In this document: positions 47,657 through 59,463 of the stretch, piece after piece
How positions within the stretch are numbered: position 1 is the first letter of the stretch
Layout of the letters: each line of letters begins with the position of its first letter
From: Massospora cicadina
Taxonomy: Eukaryota; Entomophthoromycota; Entomophthoromycetes; Entomophthorales; Entomophthoraceae
Assembly (NCBI GenBank): GCA_022478985.1
Contig: JAKSZP010018533.1
Coordinates: 105,152 to 169,151, forward strand
DNA length: 64,000 bases
Direction: 5' to 3'
Program-made: the position numbers and the translations under genes
The notes under the pieces: generated by a model
What the model was told of the DNA's origin: nothing
What the model saw: the letters and a program-made list of their open reading frames with translations, nothing else
The model's database searches: none

Positions 47657-48560
47657 GGTTTTTCTGCTATCTTCCACACTTCCCACTTGCTTGGTAGGAG
47701 AGTGAAAAAAACCACACACCTCAACCCTTCTATCTCAATCACCAACTTAGAAATAATTTGGTCAATTATGCTCAGGGTTGGAACCCCATTTGCTCCCATT
47801 CCCCATCCCAATTGCCATCAAGCCTCTACCATATGAAGTTGCCCCATTCCAATTCAATTATAAACTCTGCGTCTTATAAGCAAAAGCTAATTAATTAGGC
47901 AGCCCCATCTACTTTTCAACCCTTACATTTAGTGGTTTTTAAACACCAATTATGACTCTCAATTCCCCACTCATATTATGCTTTGCAAACAAAAGCTTGA
48001 ATGTATTTAATCAATCATCAGCTTGAAGCTGAAGTATCTACCTCACCTGACTGTATTCTTCTCTGAAATGTTGCAGACAATTCTTTTGTGATGATTGCAG
48101 AGGGTCTAGATCCCCATGATCACAGATACCTTATCTCTGCAGGTAAAAGTGACCTCCTCAATTTCCACAAAAAAACTCAAATTGATCCTGGATGTTGTGG
48201 CGGTGGCATGTAACAAAAGCTAAGATTAGTCGCACCAATATATCACCTTTGTTAAGCTCCTCAAAGCCTTTCTCCAAGATGAACATGATCTTGTAAATAT
48301 ATTAGCGTTCTTGTTGTGGAGCAATAAACATTAAAATCTAATTTGGTGTCAAGCTCCATAAATAATGCCACCACATTCTTTCTATCCACCTTGTCCTACT
48401 CTTAGCTTTCTGATGACAAATCCAAAGAAGCGCCCCCTGATCCTAATTCTCCTCCACCATCTTTAATAGTAGTTTGCTGTTTTCCAACTGGTAGATTGAT
48501 TCTTTTTTGTTTTGTAGCCAAATTGCTCAAATTAGACATTTCAGTACCTTTTTTATTTTT
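47657..48560 (+). mobile_element. X-prime, 3' part
   Basis: This continues X-prime after gypsy-E. The segment near 48420-48505 (GCGCCCCCTGATCC...AACTGGTAGATTG) aligns with the X-P segment at about 22330-22415 (CCCCCCTAATCC...CACCTGGTAGGTTA). It stops at the 15-bp duplication shared with 49378-49392, where another element was inserted. Confidence 0.65.
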
Positions 48561-49377
48561 GAGTTTTAAAAAGCCCCAAGAGGCTCCTAGTGCAGGCAAC
48601 TATTGTGGGATAAAGTCCTGGAGTACTTCCCCCCACCACAATAGGGCTACATGAATTAAGCACCAACAAATATGGGCCTGATCACAATTAGAAGTATCTC
48701 ACGCCACCTTAGACTGACATATGCACGCCCTGTTTAAGTGCTTGGCAGCTCGTCTGCACCATCTAAGACAGGCGATATGCCTCTCACTCTTTGCAGGAAA
48801 CAAGAACTGATGAACTCAGGTTTAAGGCCCCTTAGGGGTTATAAGCTGAAGTACTCCCCTTTGTCACTTGCTTTTTCAGTGGAGTTGTGCTCTCCAGCCC
48901 CTTTTTGTCCAGGAAGTCTCGGAATCCTTTTGGATCTGCTATCAATTTTTTGCATAATCATTTCACCACCAGCCAGCTCATTCCAACTGAAAAAGAGGCT
49001 AGCTGAGTTTCAGGCCAATTTTGGCAAGCTACAGCATCTATTTTAGGCTGGGCCAAAGCGCAGCCAACCAGAATTACCCCTTCCTTGTCCTGGGGTCTGC
49101 ACCCACACAACCCAGCTTGTGGGGAGGCCTTTTAACAGGCGCCATGCCAAACTCGTACCCCCACCCCCCTTCAAATAATTTTCACTCAGGAAGTGGTAGA
49201 CACCTACAAAAAAAGGTAGACACAATCATCATTACCATCCCGCACTTCTTTCAGGCCACTACAGGACCCGACCAATATACTTCTCTGAGTTCTGATGTTA
49301 GCTACTCACTCATGTTTCCATAGGCTTTCACCCAGTTGCGCCACGAGGAGGCCCCAGCTTAACTTAAGTATCTAATC
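48561..49377. mobile_element. Unclassified 817-bp insertion with 15-bp TSD
   Basis: The identical flanks ACCTTTTTTATTTTT (48546-48560 and 49378-49392) mark it as a retroposed insertion in X-prime. By analogy with the other TSDs, which start A-rich in element orientation, it would lie on the minus strand. There its head carries an A-box-like TGGCGCAACTGGG (near 49339), so a SINE-like origin is possible. No convincing B box, poly-A or LINE tail was found. Plus-strand open frames (48738-49046, 49021-49323) are not recognised. Confidence 0.55.
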
Positions 49378-49392
49378 ACCTTTTTTATTTTT

Positions 49393-49456
49393 CTTACTAA
49401 TAAGACCTTAATAGTGTCTGTCCCTTTGTTGGCTTACCTTCTATAAGCAATAATTT
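49393..49456 (+). mobile_element. X-prime 3' tail
   Basis: TAGTGTCTGTCCCTTTG..., with AATAATTT at the end, is a diverged form of the LINE/X/SINE tail. It lies right after the right TSD copy of the 817-bp insertion and so completes X-prime. Confidence 0.65.
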
Positions 49457-50434
49457 AAGGGTTCCTACTCAGCTAGTTATCCGTTGACACTATTTTATGT
49501 TGAGAAAGGATACCTTTAAGTGAAAAAAACAAGCCCTATATCCTCGTGGGGCCCTGAGGGACCAACTTTACTAGGGGTCTTTAGAACCCATTGTCATGGT
49601 TGCAGATAATTAGAAGAAGGCTGTCCCTCCACTTTGGGTGTGACAATAACTATTCAATGGCACAGAATTCCAAGGGTCCATATGACTTTATGACTTAGGA
49701 ATGGAAATTATAAAGGTTTTGAAGATATTATTTGTTTAAATAAATAACAAAGTACTCATAGCAAGCCAGAAGACTACAATGTGAGCAACCGCAGCTCTTA
49801 TTGGGGCATCCCTAAGGGCTGGAGAGGCAAGATTGTGATAGCCCCTCTAAGTTTTGAAGCTATTGGTCATTACAATAGAAAGAATTATAGTGATGTTGTA
49901 ACATATGTGGACAGACTGAGCCAATTTGCTGAATAATTAGCAGAGTAACTTGTGTTACGGGGGTGTACGATGTGTATGAAGAATTACCAATAGTAATTAG
50001 GAATATTTTCTCTTACCAGATTAAATTTCTCATAGTAATCCACTGGATAATTAGATTATAATATGCGCTTCAGGATGGTTGCAAGAAGGTTTCAGATGGT
50101 GCATAACCCACAATTATAATTTGAGTCCTGGTGACATTGGATGGAAGGTGATTTCTCGAAACGTGAAACAAGGAAAAGTGCGTTTATTTAAAAAAGAGGG
50201 TTTAAGTGAAAGAATAAAATGGCAACTTACACTAAGGAGGGATGTTGGCTTTACTAGTAGGAGGATTTGAGATCATAAGGGAGCTCAAGAACTAAACTGC
50301 GCATTGGACCATGTAGAAAACTATAATTGATTAGTCTAAGAGGGTAATAAATCTGTAAAGAAATGTTGACAGGTTTAGTTATGTTATTAAAAATCTTTCT
50401 AAATCAACTTATGGATTAAGGAATATTCTAAATA
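49457..50434. other. Unassigned sequence left of LINE-B
   Basis: No recognised gene. A 63-codon open frame at 50079-50270 has no recognisable features. Before LINE-B inserted, this was continuous with 59691 onward. Confidence 0.45.
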
Positions 50435-50449
50435 GTTAGTTCTGATCTT
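50435..50449. repeat. LINE-B TSD, left copy
   Basis: GTTAGTTCTGATCTT is identical to 59676-59690, over 9 kb away. Confidence 0.93.
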
Positions 50450-50542
50450 TTTATTTATTCAGGGAAGGTCAACCTGAGGATCAGCACTTCTGATATAGTG
50501 AGGATAAAATAATAATTAACTGTGAATAATTAAGGACACCCC

Positions 50543-50586
50543 TTTGGGTTGGGACCATCTAGTACTAAAAAAAAAAAAAAAAAAAA
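50543..50586 (+). mobile_element. Tiny retroposed insert: 24-bp sequence plus 20-base poly-A
   Basis: The 18-bp direct repeat AATAATTAAGGACACCCC (50525-50542 and 50585-50602) flanks a 24-bp sequence starting TTTGGGTTGGGACC, followed by A20 (50567-50586, the last two As overlapping the right repeat). The LINE-A counterpart of this region lacks the insert. This is the signature of target-primed insertion of a very short polyadenylated RNA into the LINE-B 3' UTR. Replication slippage is the alternative. Confidence 0.6.
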
Positions 50587-51416
50587 TAATTAAGGACACC
50601 CCAGAGGGTTCATAGCCCCTCTTGTTATCTCCAGGACTACCAAGTCTAGGACGATAAAGGTTGTTATGCTGACATATCCTTGGATGCAATTTGGGTGAAG
50701 AAAAGAGTCAATATATAGGAACCATATGGGTAATCATGAATTGATTGTCCTTCTGTTGCGTGGGGTCATGTTTCTAAACGAACATGCTTGGAAAAGTTCT
50801 AAAATATAAAAGTGAAAACGAATGATGGCTTTATGGTGGGTAGGCGTTGCTCCTATAATGACTCCAGTACTATAGTATGGTTTGTCCATATTGCTATTGT
50901 ACTATTAACGCCCGAAGGGATGGATGAATAGTTGACTCCATGCTGAGAGAAAACATGTTCCTAGCCAAACTAGATGATTGTTCATTGCCTTGACGGATTA
51001 GGCGAATGACCTCTTTCCAGATAGCTACTGATGTTGTAATTTGTTCTAGACGGTGTACTAGGCTTCCATATTAGACACATATTGTGCATGAAGAGTGGGC
51101 AGCGTTCAATCAGTCTGCTGTGTGATATATTCTCCTCATGCTCTCCATAAATGTGCCTTTATCCTGGGTTGAAGTAGTGAGTGATGTGTGTATCTCTAGA
51201 CCACTCTTTGGGACTCCAGGCTGTATGGTGTATCCATATGATCCAAGTAATCAATACTAACAATGATACTTGGATTTCAGTTAATTATGTTATCTGTGAC
51301 TATTTGTCCATTAACTTCCTGTCTGTGAGTTACTCTTGGGCATCCTCAGTGACTGATCTGGACACATATGTGGATTGTCCATTCTTCTCTTATCATTGCT
51401 ATAATTATTTGTTTAA

Positions 51417-53362
51417 ATTTTAAATTTATTATGAGGCACGCTGACCAGGGGATGTACATTACCGAAGCACAAAAAGCAAAAAAGGCTGAACAAACTAATC
51501 ACTCAAACTGAAAGAAAATTTTGTAAAAACAAATGGGTGAAAAATAATGATTAAGACACCAACCTACCAGGTGGGACAGCACCAAGTCGCTCAACCTACC
51601 ATGGTGGAAAGGGAGGGGGCCGGGGGGCTCATCCTCAGTCCCATGCTCCTCTTTGGCGAGAGTGCAGGACCATGATGAGAGCAAAGGGGTGGGGTGATCA
51701 GCGACATGGGGAGTGAGGACGCTAATGATCAATTGTTTGAGGAAATCACTGTAGGACACTAAGTCGCCAATGTATATGGAAATGGTGGCCTCTACTTTAA
51801 TTTGGAGGGCAGGGAGCTAGGACAGTGAATCCATGGAGGCGTTGGTGACTCTTGAGTTCACTTTTGAGGTGGAAACCACTCTCTGGATGACTTCCTTAGT
51901 GCGCCTGCGGGCAAACAGAAGGGTCTGTTTGTGTGGTAAAGATGTGGATGGCCTGATAATGGGAGGCAGGAGTTCCGTGGCTAACACAGCTACTGATGAC
52001 TCAGCCATATCACAGATGGTAGTTACATCAGGGTGGGCAGTGGCTGCGACAGTGAGCTGATGGTCTGAGCGGAACTCCAAGGCATCCTATTGGGGGGCAT
52101 AAAACCATTGAGCGACCATTTTGGGATTCTGTAACTGGATAAATTCTTCATATGTGGGCTTTGAGGCTTTAATTAAATTACCCATTTCATTGGTTTCAGC
52201 CAATGAGGACCATGGGTTTAAGTAAAATTAAAATTGGTCTGCGAATTGAAGTAATGTGGCTGGCGATTGCAGGATAACATGGGAACCCACATGAGTCTAA
52301 GCTGTTTTCTAATTGGATGAGGTGCAAGTGGCACTGGCTTGAGGAAGGGGCTAGTTGGCTGCTGCAGGCGCCAAAGTGGCAGCAGGCTTTGGGGGAGGGG
52401 GATAGGATCGTACCCCATGTCAGAAAAGCAGTGGGGTGTGGGGCAAATTGGGGGCCATACAACAACAGCGCTGGGTCATAGGAAGCCGCGAGGGAGGGGC
52501 ATTTACACTTTTAGTGATCGAACTCAAAGAAGGAAGGACAGATTGTCCTCTCGTCTTGACATGGGCCCAGAATGGGTGGTCGGGGCAGAGGGTATGATGG
52601 CGCAGGGTGGAAGTGACAATGCAATTTTTAAATTTATTGGGCTAATCATGGCTAATGCCTGAGGCCCAGCTAGGCGAGCAGCCCCATTGGGGACCACAAA
52701 CTGAAGGATGGGCTTGAAGCCATATGCGGCCAACCCTTCCATAAACTCCTAATGGAGTACTGCAGGGGGAGATGTGTGGGCAACCCCAAGAACTGGACTA
52801 CCATGGTGGTGTCAGAGGGGAGCCAGGTGCATGTTGTTGTTATGGGGGTGCCCTTGAAAATCAGGGGCACAGTAGCCGCAGTGGCAGCGTCAGCTTCACA
52901 GGCGAAGCCAAGGTCATAATACTCTTAAAGGGGTGGAAGACAATAAAACGGTCAGCAGCATCACCGCCTAGGCCAGGTCAATAATTGCTTGTTCCTCATG
53001 TGGGAACAATCTCCCCTACTCGACCTGAAGGCCAAAATGGAGCTGGGAGCAGGGGAGAACGAGTGGGCTGCGAGGCATCGCCTTGGCACGTGCCAGGTGG
53101 ATGTCTAGATCTTTGGGCGGATTAAACTGACCCAAGGACTAGTGGGACTGGAAAAACCAGTCCAAGCGTGTTCTTCCACTGGACGGAAAATGATGGGCTG
53201 GGTTTTGCCGCTGCCCCACACTGAAGCAGCTGGCAGCAAATCTAACATCATTGGGTATTAACCGGGAGCAGCTGGCGCTCTATTAATATTTGTTTACTTA
53301 CCTACTTTTCTCTTTTTTAACCAATTGCTCAAAAGTGACTTTGAGCGGAAAGAAAAAGCTAG
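51417..53362 (-). mobile_element. Element X copy X-M2, nested in LINE-B ORF2
   Basis: This is 1.95 kb. Its start on the minus strand is CTTTTTCTTTCCGC and its tail is TGTACATCCCCTGGTCAGC (about 51436-51454) with AATAAATT. The TSD is imperfect but recognisable: AATTTTATTGTTTAA (53363-53377) against ATAATTATTTGTTTAA (51401-51416). The LINE-B protein alignment continues from one side to the other, which confirms that X-M2 is an insertion. Confidence 0.9.
51599..53060 (-). pseudogene. X-M2 ORF1-like protein, broken
   Basis: The readable pieces include LPSDTTMVVQFLGLPTHLPL (near 52829-52770), GLAAYGFKPILQFVVPNGAA (near 52736-52677) and the helical C-terminus SYSDFLKQLIISVLTPHV (51756-51703). In the knuckle region (about 52556-52515) the second Cys is Phe and a stop replaces one residue. 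The order and spacing match X-P and X-M3. No EN or RT sequence is present. Confidence 0.75.
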
Positions 53363-56300
53363 AATTTTATTGTTTAAGTGTATAGGAGTGCCATGTGGTC
53401 CTGCAGCTGTTGGGTGAAATACTGGATACTTAATCAGTGTTTTGATAATCTGGGTTACTACTTGGAGTGCTTGTGTAAAATTAGATCTTGCTGCTCCAGC
53501 CCAATGTATATCTAGAAGGTCTGGACTAGTCACCTGAGCTATCCAGAATCCTAGTATATGGGTCGCTTGCTCTACATAATTAGTTAGCCCAATACCTCCA
53601 TTCCTTCTAGAGCTAAATAGGGTTTCAAGGCATACATGGGAATTATGGTTAGACCAAAACCATCCCTGCATTAAGGCGTATATCTGTATTAAAAAAGGAT
53701 GGTGAGAAAGCAATTGCATGGGCCATAAATCATATGATTGATAATATCATGGTGTTAGATATCATAACCCTTCCTGTTAAACCTGTTTGATGTCCATGTA
53801 AGGAGGCAATGCATTTTGTCATTTTATCTAGAAGTCTATTTTCCATCTTGGTGTTGGCGTAACCTACTGCCTCTAACCATATCCCCAAGTGGCTGACAGG
53901 TTTAGATGCTGGCTTGGTAGTGATGGGAAGTTCTAATGAGGTCGTTGCTGATCTTTGCCTTCTATTTTCTGTTGATGATTCTTGATGTTGTATTGGTCTG
54001 TTGACCCAGGGTAGATGGCGTCCAATGGGTCTGATATTTCCTCAGGAGTATAAAATTCCATTTTCTAATTCTAAGTGATGCGTTGCTTATGGATGAGTAT
54101 TCTTGTATTATTTTCTCTATTCTGCGGGCATCCTGGTTGTTGGATATACCCACCACGCAGTCATCAGCAAAAGCATCACTTTGACTGGTGGTTGGCCATA
54201 GACATTGATGACATTTTGAAGGGCGTTTTTATTCCGGATTAGGGGATCAAGACTAAAATAATATAATAGAGGGCTTAGATGGTCCCCTTGTTTGAGTCCC
54301 CTTTGTGGAAAAACTAGGTTAGTTAAAAAAATCTGATCCGTGCTAGGCCATGGTGGCTGACTCTGTGAACAACATCACTCAGTTTGTAAACTTTTTTGGG
54401 AGTTTGAATTTTTGAAGGCATGCCCTGAGATAGGTCTAGTTCACCCTGTCATATGCCTTCTGTTAGTCCAAAAATACAGGCGCTCCAGATGCTTTAGATT
54501 GGCAGACATTTGCAACTGTGCATTATTGTCTCATATGGATTTTCTATGGACAAATCCATATTGTGATGGGGATAAAACATCAGTTGCAAATTCCCTAATC
54601 GTTTGGCCTTATTTCTGTGAATATCTTATTATCAGTATTGGTTAGGGAGATTGGGCGCCACTTTGGCAGGTTTAATCTATCTCCTTTTTTTGAAGAGTAA
54701 CAGTGTATTCTTCCTTGCCTCCAGAAGGCATGTTCTTATAATGAACTTACTCCTGGAAGCTAAAAGGACATTAGAGATGTTAGTAAAATATTTTATATAA
54801 AATTCATAGGGTATCCCATGAGGTCCAGGGCATTTCCCTCGTTGTGCACTGCACACTTCTTCCCATAATTACTCACATGATATTAAGTCAATTAAATTGT
54901 TGTTTTGAGCCATAGTGTCGATATGTGCATTTTTTGAGATATTTTTCTATTTTTGCTGGCTTGACTGGTTCAGATTTATATAAAAATTGTATGAACCTGT
55001 GTACCTTGGTCGTAAATTCTTCAGATGTTTCTACTATAGATATATCCAGTTATTAGACCTGTGTGCAAGCTATCATGTTCTTTTGGGCATGAAACAATGG
55101 AAAAATAGCTTGAACAAATTTCTCCATCTTTTAGTTTTTTGCTCTATACTGAACCCAAACTTGGTGTTGGTGTTTGCGTATCTGGGTGTTTAACCATGTA
55201 GAAACTTATGCCCATTTGTATCCCCATCCAGGGCTGTATCCTGTTCATGAAAATTTTTTCATCAGGTGATTAATTTATGCCAAGGTCTGTTTGATGATGT
55301 CTGAAGCTGCCCTGTATCTTCTAGATGCTGTGCTTTATTCTGTTGTGTTGTTATTTTTTGAGTTTTTTTCAGGTGATTAATGGGTCTGAACAGAAAGGTT
55401 TTTGAAAATCCCATGTTGAGGATATTTCCATTACCCAGGATTTAAATTTTGTGTTGGCTAAATTTTCTGGCCATATTCTTCACCAAAGGGTGCTTGGATA
55501 GTTGATCCAACTGGTGTTAAGGACACCAAAACTAGCCAGTGGTCAGATAATTCGATTTTTGTAGTCTTTAATTTATAATTTTTGGTGTTGGAAAGTTAAT
55601 GGTGTGAGTAATAGGTCTATCCGTGATATAAAAATAAGTACACCATTGTGCACATGTGGGCGTGTCATGTTTTGTAGGAGGGGTGACTGTTTAGGTAGTG
55701 AATCATATAGTCCTAGGGTAGCCTTTAACGTGCAAAGTTTCACTTGCCCTTGTGGTGTCTCCATTGTGCATGGCCATCGGTCAGTGTCTGGGTTAATCCA
55801 GCAGTTCATGTCTCTTATGAAAAAATGTTTTCTGAAAGATGGAGTTAAGTTAGTGCTGTTAAAAACTCTCAATGGTCCGTTGCACAGTTTAAGTATACAC
55901 ACTGGCTATTGTGTGCACTTCTTTGTGCCATGATAAAGTAACAGCTAGTACTCAGCCACAAAAAATGAGCTTTTATTAATTAATCTAAAGTTTTGGTTTG
56001 CATGTACTATCACCCCACAGTGTTGTGCCAAAATCTTAATGTTGGAAGGAGCTTGATTTCCCATGCCTCCTCCTTTTCCTATGAACAGTGGGTTTTCTGC
56101 ACCTCCAGGATATCCACAAGTGGGTATTGCAGTAGACTCAACTTCTTTGCCTGGGACGTTAAAGCCTTGTTTCCGACTATGTTCAGCATCCCTATCTCTA
56201 CTGAAACGCCTGATGCGCCTCAGGAGCAGTTAGCAGGGCCCCCGGCCCTACTCCCTCGCTCTCATTACTCTCTATTGCATCTTTGCTGTGGGTGGCATAA

Positions 56301-56444
56301 TTATGAGTTGTAGTTTGGTGTGTATTCTGCCCCTTTCATTACTGCTGCTTTTGATCCTCTCCTGCCTTTGTTGGGTTTCGATTTCTCATTGTGGTGCACT
56401 TGTATGATCTTATCGACCACATTTTGATTTTGTGCATTCCATTG

Positions 56445-57511
56445 TTAATTTTTGCTCCCAATTGGATTGTGCTCCGCAATTTCAGGGGGTGTGCTGAACC
56501 CCTGTTTTGCTGCATTCGCTTCCAAATTGGGTTCTTCTGAATCATTTATGTTTGAATTGGTTGTTTGGTTTTCTGTTGGATTTGATTGCCTCATTGTTTC
56601 AAGTTCATTCATGTCTTCCTGAATCTGTTTAGGCGAGATGGATGATTCCACTGAGGCCTTTGCCTTGGCCGTGGCAAATTTGTGAGCTTGTTTAGGCATT
56701 TTTTCATTCTTTTGCATAATTCGGTCAACTATTTTATATTGTCCAAATTCGCCCAGTTGAATGCTTGTGTGGTGTCTGTGATTTTGGCATACTTTGAGTC
56801 ATCTTAGCCGATTTCTTCCTCAAAGAATTCAATTTCTCTTAGGCTTTATTTTATGGGACAAGAATGACTTTTGTGCCCAAAGGCCTGGCAGTGGTTGCAT
56901 TTGAGGGTGTGCTCTCCACAATTGCGTGAAAAAATTGGGATTTTTACCATCAATAATAAAGGATGCAGTGTGGGCATTTTTTGTGATATCTTCCACTATC
57001 TTCTGGTTTGGGGAAATGATTGTGATTGCCTTCCCAGCGCTAAGTGTTCTCATCAGCTGGAATCTTTGAATTTCAAATTGCTTGATTTCTCCATAGGATT
57101 CCAATCCTTCCTGGAGATGTTGTTTGACTACTGTGTGCACCAGTGTAGTCGGAAGGTATTCAAAAATTATAAAAATGTCTTTGGATTCTGTCCAACATGT
57201 GCATTTGGTCAATACCAAAACTTACCTGATGGGAAGGTTGAGCATTACTCTGACCTTCGCTGCTTCATTAGCTTCTTCCACTATTTTAAACCTAAGATAT
57301 ACCTAACCATGGCGGATGTTATGGGTTGTCAAGTACACCACATGTGGGAACAATTTTTTTGGGCTTCCCAAAATTTTTCCCATATTGCCAGTTTCTCTGT
57401 GCCAAAGAATATACATATTCCATATCCCACCGGCAATAATGGCAGCAAGTGATCCTTTCATATAACTATAATACTTTACTAAAAAATCCACAAACCCTGC
57501 AGGGTGCACCA
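56445..57511 (-). pseudogene. LINE-B ORF1 with CCHC knuckle, broken
   Basis: This aligns with LINE-A ORF1. The N-terminal frame 57511-57303 has NMGKILGSPKK. The next frame, 57218-56829, has LPTTLVHTVVKQHLQEGLESYGEI, against LPTTVKRDILEQHLKDGLTIYGEI in LINE-A. The knuckle CNHCQAFGHKSHSC is intact at about 56910-56868, in another frame. A charged Lys/Glu/Asn-rich tail is at 56717-56445. X-M3 lies just upstream of the N-terminal frame. Confidence 0.82.
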
Positions 57512-57527
57512 CCTCAGCTTTTTTGTT

Positions 57528-59463
57528 ATAAATATTATGACTATTTGAGGTAAGCCGACCAGGGGATGGACATTACCAGAACTAAAACTGAAACTAAAAA
57601 ACTGACGTAACTAATTGGTTCAAACAAAACGCCCAAAATGAGAGGATTTAGTGAACATTTCGAACAAAACAACCAACCAGGTGGGCAGCAGAAACCGCTT
57701 ATCCCTCCATGGCAGAAGAGGAGGGAGGATCAGGGGGCTCATCTTCAGCAACATCTTCTTCCTCCCATAGTAGAGTGCATGTCAAGGCAGACACTAAGGG
57801 CGTTGGGGCATCTGCGGCATGTGGTTAAATATTGCTAATAATTGATATTTCATGGAAATTTCCAGCTAGGAAAATGGCACTGATATACTTGGCTAAAGCT
57901 TTTTCAGCTTTAATGCAAGCATCTGGGATTTAAACAAATGTGGCGATGTTGGTTCAGGTAATTTTAGCTATTTGGTTCCATACTATAGTTGCCCCGTTCT
58001 GGATAGCATCGTTTGCATTTTTGTGTAACTGTTTTACTGTGATTTTACTCTTTTGAGTAAGACTTTTGGGGATAACAGGATGTGGAATTCCTCCTGTGAG
58101 CATCGCCGCTGATTTGGAGACAGCTTTATGAAGAAGTTACAATATGGTGTGCAGCTGCTTTGACTGCAAGCTGGTGATCAATGCAAAATGATTAAGCATT
58201 TGACTGTGGGGTATATAGTCAAAGGGGGTATTTGTCATCCCATTCTGCATTAACAAGCCGCTCAATTTGCAGAGATGGTTCTTCAATGAACTTACCTATT
58301 CATCAATTTCAGCCAATAACTCCCATGGGTTTTGGTTGAATTGGATTGGGGAATCAGCGTATAGTTGAGGTTTGGTTGAATCATTTGAGGAAGCATGGGA
58401 TTAAACTGGGATCCAAATCTGATGCTTGATTGGTGGAATTATTTATGGCATTGGGGTGAGGAGGAGGCTGATTGGTGGCTGCAGGTGTAGCTGCAGCTTC
58501 CAGTTTTGGGGGGTGGGAGAGGTAGGATTGTGCCCCATACCAGAACTTGTACAGGGTGGGCAGCAGATTGGAGATCAGCGGATGAGTCATCCAATCCATC
58601 AGAAGTGGGTAAGGAGGGGCACTTGTGTTATGAGTGGTCTAACTCAAAACATGATGGACAGATTGTCCACCCGCCCTAGATGCAGGCCTAAAATGGATGG
58701 TTGGGTGCTGAAGGAATAATGGTATGAGGGGGAATTGACACCATAATTTTATTAAATTCAGGGCTGATCGTGGCATATGCTCAAGGCCCAGCTAGTTGTG
58801 CGGCCCCATTTGAGACCACAAATTATAGTATGGGGTTGGAGCCATAGGCTGCCAAATCATCCATAAGCTCCTGGTGAAGCACTTCAGGGGGAGGTAGGTG
58901 GGAAAACCAGCAAACTGGACCACCAAAGTGATGTCTGCGGGAGCCAGGTCTGAGTTGTGGGAATAGGGTGCCCTGAAAACCAGGGGCACAGTTGCTGCAG
59001 TGGCAGCGTCAGCTTCACAGGTAAACCCAAGGTCAAAATAACCCTTATAGGGGCGGAATTTATAAATTCAGCAGATGTCATCACCATCTATGTCATTTCA
59101 ATTATGGCTTGGTTATGGTTTGGGAATAGTTTCCCATATCCAACCCTTAGGCCATAGCGCAAGTTGCCCCAGGGGAGCATCAGAGCGCAGTGAGGTACTG
59201 CTTGGGTACAAGCAAGGTGGGCGTTGAGATCCTTAGGAGGAATGAATCATCCCTTGGGTTTGGAATGACTGGGTGAACCATTCTGAGCGCATTTTCCTGC
59301 TGGATGGAAAATGGCAGGGGGCGTTTAACCACTGCCCCACACTGGAGCAGCTGGCGGAGAATCTAAAGACATCAGAGTGAAACTAAAATGGGCGATTAGG
59401 ATTTGCTTTTATTAATTCGTGTAATTTTGCTTGGAGTTATGCCAAACGGAAAGAGAGTTTTTC
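57528..59463 (-). mobile_element. Element X copy X-M3, nested in the LINE-B 5' region
   Basis: This is 1.94 kb with the perfect 16-bp TSD CCTCAGCTTTTTTGTT (57512-57527 and 59464-59479). On the minus strand it starts AAAAACTCTCTTTCCG and ends with TGTCCATCCCCTGGTCGGC (about 57553-57571). LINE-B 5' sequence lies on both sides (59480-59675 and below 57512). It is the cleanest boundary evidence for element X in the window. Confidence 0.94.
57680..59190 (-). pseudogene. X-M3 ORF1-like protein with CCHC knuckle, broken
   Basis: The conserved pieces are the DITLVVQFAGFPTYLPL segment (about 58933-58883) and the knuckle CPSCFELDHS-stop-HKC (about 58670-58625), which keeps C-x2-C-x4-H-x4-C spacing with one internal stop. 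The linker contains AATNQPPPHP (near 58485). The C-terminal helical region is badly decayed. The N-terminal pieces match X-P and X-M2. Confidence 0.72.

Larger units (their letters stand above)
50610..56189 (-). pseudogene. LINE-B ORF2 (endonuclease, RT, C-terminal knuckle), broken and interrupted by X-M2
   Basis: The start is at 56189 (MLNIVGNKALTSQAKKLSLL), matching LINE-A ORF2. The endonuclease block VDILEVQKTHC follows, and GDMNCWINPDTDRWP is near 55815. RT has an intact FADDCVVG near 54174-54150. The frame at 53719-53378 is the post-RT region (IYALMQGWFWSNHNSHVCLE). X-M2 breaks it at about 53362. It resumes below 51416 with SIDYLDHMDTPYSLES, then the decayed knuckle region (near 51070-51100) and a segment matching the LINE-A C-terminus. 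Stops are frequent. Confidence 0.85.

Noticed and set aside
50567..50586. Poly-A run as the 3' end of LINE-B or of X
   Set aside because: LINE-B is on the minus strand and its end is at 50450. The A-run is on the plus strand inside its 3' UTR and bracketed by an 18-bp repeat.
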